Below are positions 36,674 to 43,832 of a stretch of DNA of 64,000 nucleotides, one piece after another. Source of the DNA: an uncultured Methylococcaceae bacterium (GTDB lineage: Bacteria > Pseudomonadota > Gammaproteobacteria > Methylococcales > Methylococcaceae). The stretch covers positions 1 to 64,000 of the forward strand of contig CAIOOA010000067.1 of NCBI GenBank assembly GCA_903859815.1, given 5' to 3'. The notes beneath the pieces were generated by a model. It had not been told where the DNA came from. It made no database searches and saw only the letters and a list, made by a program, of their open reading frames with translations. The position numbers and the translations under genes were made by a program. Within the stretch, counting starts at the first letter, position 1; each line of letters begins with the position of its first letter.

Positions 36674-38409
36674 CCATCAATGAGACGCTCCATGCATCTC
36701 AAAATCCCATCAGGCTCGGCAATGGCGAATTTCACGATGGTTTCGGCACGATCAACCGTATTGGCAACGGCATAAATTCGCAACTCGTCGGCATTGCCCG
36801 ATGGTCTAATATGGGCAACATCGCCGTTGTCAAAATAAATCCGCACACCGTCCAAATAATTGATGCGGTTGATAAACCCGAAACCCATGTCCGGGGTGAA
36901 AAAACTTTTCAGTTCAGCAGATATATTTTCGGCAGCTTGTGCTAAGGCATCGACATTCGTCAATGGGAAATTGTTTTCATCCAATAATTCAATTCCACCC
37001 AAACCAAACCTCACGTCCATCACCCTTTCATCAGCCAGAGAAAAACGTTTAATGATTTGTTGGCTGCGAGAACGGGGAAATGCCTTCAACAGGGCAGAAC
37101 GGCTATACCGTGCGGGTAACTGGTTGAATAATTGGCATAATGACAATCCCTTTTCCCTAGCTGCATACAGCACCGCCAATATCGGTAACAAAGCATCACG
37201 GGTGGGCAAGGCTGTTAACGACTTTCCATTGCGAATGATGGTAGAGGCAGTCAGGAATCCACCATTGGCTTCAAAACCACACACGGCTTGTTTGCCTGAC
37301 GCGACGGACTTTTCCATTCCAGCCACGACGAAAGGAGAGCCAATGCGGGTCTTCGGTGCAAGCTTGGGTTGCAGCCCACTGATGTCAATGGCATCGTTGC
37401 AACTGATGGGAACCACGACAGCATCCGCGCCCAGAAACTCAGCCGTGACCATGCCAACTAAATCCCCTCCAAAGAAACGCACCTTGCCTGCCTCCACCCC
37501 CAAGATCATGGGCCGGTCGGAATCCCCATCGGTGGAAATGATGGCATCGATTCGCCCAAAATGGGCAAAGGTTTCATCGTGCAAGGCTTGAATGGATTGT
37601 ATCTGCACCTCGTCCATGTTTTCAGTGTCGATGGGTATGAAGGTTTCACTTCTACCCACCGCAACCACCTCTGCCCCAAGTTTGCTCAAAATTTCCTTAA
37701 GGAGATCCCGACCCACTGCCGAATGTTGATAGACCGCCACCCGCAAACCCTGTAAGGACAAATCACCAAAAAAATCGACATATCGGCTTATATAAGCTTG
37801 ATATGCGGCATTATTCTGTGGCATCAATTCCTGATGGCCTGATTTGAAACGTCCATTTTCATCAAACAACGAAGTGTTGAATGGCTGAGAATTAAGCCTT
37901 CGCCGAATTTCATCCACTTTTTCTTGTATGGGGCTTTCGTGTTCCTTAAGCAACTCCCCAATGGAGGTATTGGTTTTATAACCATTCCTGTCAAAAGGAA
38001 TGTGGCTACCCGTAATCATGATGCTGCCTTTACCGTGAGTAAAAGCGTAGTAAGCCAAGGCCGGGGTCGGGATTTGGCCTAGGTTGACTGGTTTCAGACC
38101 AGCATCGCGAATCACCTGTTCGATGGTTTGGGCAAGCTCCCCCCTACCCTGCTGTTCTGGCACGTATCGGCTTGAGCTTGGACGTAAATCATAGCCATAG
38201 AAGAATTCATCGCCTTTGACGATTCCCCCTTCTTTTGTTGGAAGTGATTGCAAATATTCCAATTCCGCGAGGGCGTTGATATAGACTTCCAATTGGGTGA
38301 GGTGGATGACTTCACCTCTTCTGCCGCTAGTGCCAAATTTAAGCTCTTGCGGTTGGAAGGATAACTTTGATTGCAAGGTTTCAGAGGTCGGAGCGATATT
38401 GTTCTTCAT
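36670..38409 (-). CDS. Phosphohexomutase (phosphomannomutase/phosphoglucomutase family)
   Basis: A 579-residue alpha-D-phosphohexomutase that interconverts sugar 1- and 6-phosphates, feeding nucleotide-sugar synthesis. The phosphoserine loop is TGSHIP with Ser135, the magnesium loop is DGDSDR at 294-299, the sugar loop is GFEANGGF and the phosphate-binding loop is RPSGNADELR. It is about 100 residues longer than typical bacterial ManB/AlgC, with a distinct N-terminal extension (FGTSGRRGEVIHLTQLEV) as in a long phosphomannomutase subgroup. It lies four bases upstream of the lpxH region on the same strand order (lpxH is downstream of cyclophilin, not of this gene). Confidence 0.88.
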   Translation of the reverse strand: MKNNIAPTSETLQSKLSFQPQELKFGTSGRRGEVIHLTQLEVYINALAELEYLQSLPTKEGGIVKGDEFFYGYDLRPSSSRYVPEQQGRGELAQTIEQVIRDAGLKPVNLGQIPTPALAYYAFTHGKGSIMITGSHIPFDRNGYKTNTSIGELLKEHESPIQEKVDEIRRRLNSQPFNTSLFDENGRFKSGHQELMPQNNAAYQAYISRYVDFFGDLSLQGLRVAVYQHSAVGRDLLKEILSKLGAEVVAVGRSETFIPIDTENMDEVQIQSIQALHDETFAHFGRIDAIISTDGDSDRPMILGVEAGKVRFFGGDLVGMVTAEFLGADAVVVPISCNDAIDISGLQPKLAPKTRIGSPFVVAGMEKSVASGKQAVCGFEANGGFLTASTIIRNGKSLTALPTRDALLPILAVLYAAREKGLSLCQLFNQLPARYSRSALLKAFPRSRSQQIIKRFSLADERVMDVRFGLGGIELLDENNFPLTNVDALAQAAENISAELKSFFTPDMGFGFINRINYLDGVRIYFDNGDVAHIRPSGNADELRIYAVANTVDRAETIVKFAIAEPDGILRCMERLIDG

Positions 38410-38413
38410 TTGT

Positions 38414-39142
38414 TTAATTTATTTCTTCGATAAACCATTGCCCATTGCTGTTCCAATTGAGCGCCTGTCCTTTCGATTTCCATTCAGCCAATACGAAACG
38501 ATGGGCCGGTTTGCCATCCACAGTCAATTCATGGACTGCCGGACGGTGGGTATGACCGTGTATCAAAATGGAAATGCCATGATCTCGCAGGGTGTCAATG
38601 ACGGCTTGTGGATTGGCATCCATGATTTCGGTTGTTTTCTTACCCTTGTCCAAACCACTTTTGAAGCGATACCACCGGGCGTACCATTGCCTCAGAAAAA
38701 GTGGTTTGGACAAGGCATTTTGTTTCCACTCGGAAGAACGGACGCGGATTCTTGCGGCTTGATACTGCACATCGTCGGTGCAAAGCAAATCGCCATGGGT
38801 GACAATAGCGGGCACTCCGTAAAGATCAATGATGGCAAAATCACCCAATAAACTTGCGCCAGTATCCCGACTAAAGCCTTCGCCGACTAAAAAATCCCGA
38901 TTGCCATGTTGGAAATAGACCAAAGTGCCGGATTCCACCAGTCGCTTAAGTGCAAATTTGACTTCTCGATTGGGAGATGCGTTGTCATCATCACCAATAT
39001 AGGCATCGAATAAATCGCCAAGGATATACAAGCGTTCCGCCGCGTTGGCCCGAGTGTCGAGAAAAGTCAAAAATCTCCGCGTGGTTTCAGGACGGCTTGC
39101 GGAAAGATGAAGATCGGAAATGAAAAGGGTTTCGGCGGGCAT
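38414..39142 (-). CDS. lpxH: UDP-2,3-diacylglucosamine diphosphatase
   Basis: A 242-residue peripheral membrane metallophosphoesterase that makes lipid X from UDP-2,3-diacylglucosamine in lipid A synthesis. Metal-binding motifs are ISDLHLS (Asp10, His12), GDLFDAYIGDD, GNRDFLVG, VTHGDLLC and HGHTHRPAV. The open frame extends 18 codons further, but MPAETLFISDLHL is the standard start. The phosphohexomutase start is only four bases beyond its stop on the same strand, so the two are probably cotranscribed. Confidence 0.95.
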   Translation of the reverse strand: MPAETLFISDLHLSASRPETTRRFLTFLDTRANAAERLYILGDLFDAYIGDDDNASPNREVKFALKRLVESGTLVYFQHGNRDFLVGEGFSRDTGASLLGDFAIIDLYGVPAIVTHGDLLCTDDVQYQAARIRVRSSEWKQNALSKPLFLRQWYARWYRFKSGLDKGKKTTEIMDANPQAVIDTLRDHGISILIHGHTHRPAVHELTVDGKPAHRFVLAEWKSKGQALNWNSNGQWFIEEIN

Positions 39143-39224
39143 TGAATAGCAAGCAGCAAGGATGGGAGGGACGATGCAAATGCGAGGGCGACGCAAAAAA
39201 ATCGCCGCCCAAACTCAAAAAGCC

Positions 39225-39836
39225 TTATTCGCTGACCACAGTGGCTTTGTTGATCACAATCGGGGTCTTCGGCACATCGGTAGGGAAAGGGCCGCCCGAA
39301 CCGGTTGGGATTTTGCCAAAGCCATCGACGACATCCATCCCCTCGACCACTTCACCAAACACGGCATAACCCCAACCCTTAGGAGTGGGATTAGTGTGAT
39401 TGAGGAAAGAATTGTCGATGAAGTTGATGAAAAACTGTGCCGTGGCCGAATTCGGGTCACTGGTTCTAGCCATGGCAATGCTCCCTCGTTTGTTCTGCAA
39501 TCCGTTGTCAGCCTCGTTCTTAATCGGAGCATGAGTGGGTTTCTGTTTAAAATCAGTGGTGAAACCGCCACCTTGGGCCATGAAACCCGGAATGATTCGA
39601 TGAAAGATCGTGCCGTCGTAGAAACCTTCTTTCACATAGGTCAAAAAGTTAGCCACGCTGGCTGGCGCTTTCGCCTTATCCAGTTGGATGACAAAATTAC
39701 CTTGAGTCGTTTCAAATTTTACTTGTATCGCGTGTTCGGTCATTTTTTTAGGTGCCTTGTGGGCTTTTGCCGCCAGTGAGGCGTCAGTGAAAGCCATTAA
39801 AAAAAGGGAAATGAAAAGGCTGGTTAGCAATCGCAT
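39225..39836 (-). CDS. Periplasmic peptidyl-prolyl cis-trans isomerase, cyclophilin type
   Basis: A 203-residue cyclophilin that speeds proline isomerisation in the periplasm. A signal peptide (LLTSLFISLFLMAF to about ALA) precedes the domain. Catalytic text is FHRIIPGFMAQGGGF and ARTSDPNSATAQFFIN; SFLNHTNPTPKGWGYAVFGEV follows. The frame is open 36 codons further up, but AAGGAA lies nine bases before the ATG at 39836 and the signal peptide starts there. It is followed by lpxH after 82 bases on the same strand. Confidence 0.93.
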   Translation of the reverse strand: MRLLTSLFISLFLMAFTDASLAAKAHKAPKKMTEHAIQVKFETTQGNFVIQLDKAKAPASVANFLTYVKEGFYDGTIFHRIIPGFMAQGGGFTTDFKQKPTHAPIKNEADNGLQNKRGSIAMARTSDPNSATAQFFINFIDNSFLNHTNPTPKGWGYAVFGEVVEGMDVVDGFGKIPTGSGGPFPTDVPKTPIVINKATVVSE

Positions 39837-40085
39837 GATGATATTTCCTTGATGCTCATTCAAAGTTGGGTAATCACTACACCCTGTTTGCAACAGAGTC
39901 CATTTTAATTCAATTGGCCCATTGGGTCGAGCCATGGCTTGCAATTCTCCTGTTTGAGTCTGGCATAGAGGGATGGCTTGGGTTAAACTTCAGTGAGAAA
40001 CAATCGAGTAGTGAATAGTTTGGCTTTATTGTTTCCTGATATTTCCACTTAACATACTCGCCTACAATCAAAACAGGTGTTGCTG

Positions 40086-41276
40086 ATGAAATATTCATTA
40101 TTGCCAATACTGATAACCCTATTTTTCATGTCATCATACGCTTCTGTTGCGAACGCGGATGCCAATTTAGACATCAAAACGACTTATCGGATGGCCGAGG
40201 CCGCTAAATGTAGTTATTACACTGAAGGCTTCATGAAATCAGAGATGAGCGTTATCCAATGCCTTCAAGAGGTTAAAAATTCACCGGAACTTTCCGGGGT
40301 AACTGACAAGGATGTTTTTAGCTGGACCGAGGATAAGGACGGCTACATCCTAATCAACACGCCACAAGAAGTGATACTCGCCATGCGCGGTACCTTGCCG
40401 CCGATACCCCGAGACGGAGCGGATTTCATAACGCTCAAGGATTGGCTTAACAACTTTACCGCCCTGCCGGATAAGGAGGGCTTCCACAACGGATTCATCC
40501 AGTCTTGGAATCACATCAAGACGAGTTTGGAACAAAAAGAGGCCAAGGCGTTTTTGGAGACTGCGTTTAAGGGAAACGCCAATAAAAAATTCATGGTGAC
40601 GGGACACAGCAAAGCCGGGGCTTTGGCGATCATTGCAGCGATAAAGATGTCCAAACATCATGGATGGACAATGCAGGAACCGAACGGGGTTTATTCCTTC
40701 GAAGGCGCACGACCACTGACGGCAGAAGGCGCGAAATCTTATGTTGGCAAACTTTCAAACCTTTATCGTATCGAGTACAAGGACGATATTGTTCCATTGG
40801 TTCCCCCCGGAGCTTGGTTGAAAAGCCAAGCAAATCAAATTTCACCTATATTTGCTAAAATTTTTTCAAACGTTGACAATATTGCCTATGATTCTTTTGG
40901 ATTGGGAAACTTGTATTATATCGACGGGAAAAACAATATGAATCTCGTGACGGACGAGCATGCGATTCTTCCTTCTCGAATTAATAATGTTGCAAGCACC
41001 TACACCAAAGCTTTATTGCCGACTGAAGCTCTTAGAGTAGTGGTTTCTGATAAACAATTACCGATGTGTTTGCCGGTGGAGAACAATCATACCGCCCATA
41101 TCGATTATCTTCGGCTGAAGGTCGAAGGGAAAAATCCGTTACCGGGATATTTTATTGAGTCCAGTTGGGACAAATATTGTAACCTCGATAAGCTTTCCGA
41201 TGCATTATTAAAAGACACCCTGCACAAACTTGGCGAATTGTGCGTCGGCTCTTGTGACTTCCTGCGCAATTTTTAG
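40086..41276 (+). CDS. Exported lipase-like alpha/beta hydrolase (class 3 lipase related)
   Basis: A 396-residue protein. A signal peptide (LLPILITLFFMSSYASVANA) is followed by a fold resembling class 3 lipases: VILAMRGTL, the nucleophile elbow GHSKAGA with its Ser, an Asp candidate in EYKDDIVPLVPP and a His candidate in DEHAILP. It has several extra cysteines. The ATG at 40086 has CAGG upstream; GTG at 40077 is an alternative. It would act in the periplasm or outside. Substrate unknown. It precedes the TIR island. Confidence 0.75.
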   Translation: MKYSLLPILITLFFMSSYASVANADANLDIKTTYRMAEAAKCSYYTEGFMKSEMSVIQCLQEVKNSPELSGVTDKDVFSWTEDKDGYILINTPQEVILAMRGTLPPIPRDGADFITLKDWLNNFTALPDKEGFHNGFIQSWNHIKTSLEQKEAKAFLETAFKGNANKKFMVTGHSKAGALAIIAAIKMSKHHGWTMQEPNGVYSFEGARPLTAEGAKSYVGKLSNLYRIEYKDDIVPLVPPGAWLKSQANQISPIFAKIFSNVDNIAYDSFGLGNLYYIDGKNNMNLVTDEHAILPSRINNVASTYTKALLPTEALRVVVSDKQLPMCLPVENNHTAHIDYLRLKVEGKNPLPGYFIESSWDKYCNLDKLSDALLKDTLHKLGELCVGSCDFLRNF

Positions 41277-41336
41277 GGCCGTAGCTCCATATCATTTGCC
41301 CATGCGGAAGAAACCTCCACATGCAGAATTTAACCT

Positions 41337-41945
41337 ATGAAGAACCTAGATTCAATCAAAGCTAGAATGGAAGAAATTTTGGGGGATGGAGCATCTACCA
41401 ATTTGAAGATGCCTTTTATCCCCCATATCCACATGAGTCTGTGCGTGGCAGAGTCGATTGAAAAACGGCTGAAACCCATTGATTATGAAAGACTGGTTTT
41501 GATTATTCTTTGCCATGACTTAATCATGAAGTATGATGACTTCAACTTCCCGGAGAAAATCATATCCTTGTTGAAGGAATATCATGTCAACCTAGCCGAT
41601 TTGCGAATAGTCTCCTTCAAGCATTTGAGGGATAAGTTAGGCCATAATGACTGGAATGTGATAGTCCCTTTATATGTGTCAAACCTTGTCAAATATAATA
41701 ACGAAGTCTGCCTAATTCATAGTTTGATCTGCTGGACGAATCATATTATTTATTGCGTCAAGAATAACAATCAAACCTATTTGTCAAACCTCCACCTCAT
41801 TTACTCCGAATTTCAGCGCGAACTGGCTGACACGCTTCCAAACTACGGCTATCAATCATTAATCGCTGACCTGTTAGGGCAGTACCAACTCCAATTGGAA
41901 CTGGCCGAGACCGCCTTGCATCCGGCTGAGGGGACTCATCTTTGA
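41337..41945 (+). CDS. Hypothetical protein duplicated around the TIR island (full copy)
   Basis: A 202-residue soluble protein, mostly helical, that I do not recognise. It has His/Asp residues (HIHMSLCVAE, ILCHDLIMKYDD, HLRDKLGHNDW) that recall HD-type arrangements but do not make a clear HD motif. Its last 45 residues are repeated in a short frame at 47602-47751. The MITE-like element begins 43 bases after its stop and then the TIR operon follows. Confidence 0.65.
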   Translation: MKNLDSIKARMEEILGDGASTNLKMPFIPHIHMSLCVAESIEKRLKPIDYERLVLIILCHDLIMKYDDFNFPEKIISLLKEYHVNLADLRIVSFKHLRDKLGHNDWNVIVPLYVSNLVKYNNEVCLIHSLICWTNHIIYCVKNNNQTYLSNLHLIYSEFQRELADTLPNYGYQSLIADLLGQYQLQLELAETALHPAEGTHL

Positions 41946-41988
41946 AAAGGGAAATCCGTATAGGGAAACGGGGAACAAACACACCAGA

Positions 41989-42173
41989 GCAATCGCATGA
42001 AGGCTAAATCTTCGTCATTCCGGCATGGATCGCCGGAATCCAGATTGCAGGGATGCAGAAAACCCTTGTCCGTCGGGAGAGTTTGCCATCCTTGGACGAT
42101 GGATTCCGACCTCCCTGATCGGAATGACGACACTTTTTTCTCTTTGACGATGTGAATTGGTTTACACGATTGC
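41989..42173. mobile_element. MITE-like element, copy 2 (left of TIR operon)
   Basis: This 185-bp non-coding element has outer ends GCAATCG (41989-41995) and CGATTGC (42167-42173) and inner ends CGTCATTCCGG (42013) and CGGAATGACG (42120-42129). The right half, from CCCTTGTCCGTCGGGAGAG to GGAATGACG, is nearly identical to the copy at 47351 and in the same orientation. It lies 68 bases before the first TIR gene. Confidence 0.7.
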
Positions 42174-42241
42174 CCTGACAAACACACGAACATGAATGGC
42201 GGCAAAGTACAGCGTGTCAAATATTATCAATAGGAGATTTT

Positions 42242-43153
42242 ATGCGGGTTTTTGTCAGTTATAGCCACCAGCAAGGCCCATGGGTTTGGGATCGGCTGGT
42301 TCCGGTATTGAAAGCGGGCGGGGCGGAGGTGTTGATTGACAAAGAACGCTTCCAAATCGGCAAAGCGATGGTCGGGCAGATGGACGCTTTGCAAGCTCAG
42401 GCAGACCGGCATCTACTGATATTCTCGCCCGATTATCTTGCCAGCGCTTACTGCCAACATGAAATGAAACAAGCCGTGGCGCTCGATCCGAGTTTTAGCC
42501 AAGGGTTTATCGCGCCGGTCATGCGCGAGGCTTGCAGCTTGCCGCAGCCTTTTTTCAAGTACAAACCGCTCTATGCCGATCTGCAAGATGATTCCAAAGC
42601 CGAAGTGTGGGACAAACTCCTGCTGTTATGCGATGCGACGGGTTTAGGCGCGAGAGCCACCGACTGGCTGGCGGCGCGGGATGAAATTCGCAAATACCTG
42701 GAACGCAACCAATCGGTGAATCTGGTGGTAATTGGCGACGGGGTGAATTGGCGCGGCTTGCTGGAACATCTCGCCGCTGATTACCTGCCGGATTTAGCAC
42801 AGGTTGATTTCCAAAATCCTAGTACAACAAGCCGGGCTGGATTGTTGGCAGAAATTAGAACCGCAATTGGCTCAAAAACGCCCATTCCATCAATGCCAAA
42901 TGATTTAGCGGCCTTTGTTAAATTGTTCAATACTAGATCATCACCTATCCGTTTATGCCTGAGTCATTTTGATCTGGTATCTCACCGCTCATATTATGAT
43001 GTCAATCTATTCAGTACCTTGCGCTATTTATGTATGGGAACTGGGCAATTGGTTCTATTAGTGCAATCTAGAATACCTTTTGAAGCTTTAATCCAACAGG
43101 ATCATGTCCTATCTGGTATTGATATAAAAATGGTTGAGTTACATGGCCGGTAA
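42242..43153 (+). CDS. TIR-domain protein 1 of the TIR-TIR-ATPase operon
   Basis: A 303-residue protein. Residues 1-90 are a TIR domain: VFVSYSHQ strand A, LIDKERFQIG, LLIFSPDYLASAYCQHEM with Glu74 in the place of the catalytic Glu of NAD-cleaving TIRs. After it comes VNLVVIGDGVNWRGLLEHL and then RLCLSHFDLVSHRSYYDVNLFSTLRYLC and LLVQSRIPFEAL, which looks like an ATPase-derived or sensor module without a Walker A. AGGAG lies six bases before the ATG. GC content falls from about 55-57% (42301-42360, 42661-42720) to about 38% (43021-43080) inside this gene. Confidence 0.85.
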   Translation: MRVFVSYSHQQGPWVWDRLVPVLKAGGAEVLIDKERFQIGKAMVGQMDALQAQADRHLLIFSPDYLASAYCQHEMKQAVALDPSFSQGFIAPVMREACSLPQPFFKYKPLYADLQDDSKAEVWDKLLLLCDATGLGARATDWLAARDEIRKYLERNQSVNLVVIGDGVNWRGLLEHLAADYLPDLAQVDFQNPSTTSRAGLLAEIRTAIGSKTPIPSMPNDLAAFVKLFNTRSSPIRLCLSHFDLVSHRSYYDVNLFSTLRYLCMGTGQLVLLVQSRIPFEALIQQDHVLSGIDIKMVELHGR

Positions 43154-43191
43154 AAGACTTGAATATCAAAAATTTAAAACTGGAATATCAC

Positions 43192-43827
43192 ATGGAATAC
43201 GAACATAGAGTTTTCTTAAGCTATGCTAGAGAACAACATTGGACTCCGTGGGTGCGAAATCGATTCGTACCTCGTTTCAGTGCTTATCTGGAAAAAGAAT
43301 TCGGCCGGTTGCACCCTGATTGCGATGAGAATGAGCGCCCAATGATTTTTGTTGATAGTCAAATTCAAACGGGTGCACATTGGGAAAAGGTACTTAAGAA
43401 CAAAGTGGCTCGTTCTCAGGTAATGGTGGCTCTAGTGTGTGCCGCATATTTCCAGAGAGAATGGTGTTGCCGAGAAATGGCATTGATGATGGAGAGAGAG
43501 CGTTACTGTGGTTTAGAGGGCCATGATGAAAATTACGGCTTGTTAATTCCAGTTCGACTTGGCGATGGTTTATTTTTTCCGGATTTGATTAAACGTGTTC
43601 AGTATCATGATTTCGAGGATTGCGCATATTTGGACATTCCTCCAGGTAGTGAAATGTCATTGAGGTTAGAGAGTAATATAAAGAAACTAGCTACAACTGT
43701 GGCAAAAACTCTATTGCAAATCCCAGATTATAATAATGGTTGGCTTAATTTCACTGGCGAAGATTATATACCACTATTAGCGTACAAAAAAAATTACAAT
43801 CCTACCCCTTTTCGTATTCTCCCATAA
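43192..43827 (+). CDS. TIR-domain protein 2 of the TIR-TIR-ATPase operon
   Basis: A 211-residue single-domain TIR protein. EHRVFLSYAREQ is strand A, IFVDSQIQTGAHWEKVL follows, and QREWCCREMALMM carries the WCxxE box with Glu95 as candidate catalytic residue for NAD cleavage. The rest (YGLLIPVRLGDGLFFPDLI and LESNIKKLATTVAKTL) completes the fold. It is AT-rich. TTG at 43159 would put the start five bases after the previous stop; ATG at 43192 is preferred because the TIR fold begins there. The ATPase gene follows after five bases. Confidence 0.85.
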   Translation: MEYEHRVFLSYAREQHWTPWVRNRFVPRFSAYLEKEFGRLHPDCDENERPMIFVDSQIQTGAHWEKVLKNKVARSQVMVALVCAAYFQREWCCREMALMMERERYCGLEGHDENYGLLIPVRLGDGLFFPDLIKRVQYHDFEDCAYLDIPPGSEMSLRLESNIKKLATTVAKTLLQIPDYNNGWLNFTGEDYIPLLAYKKNYNPTPFRILP

Positions 43828-43832
43828 TAGCC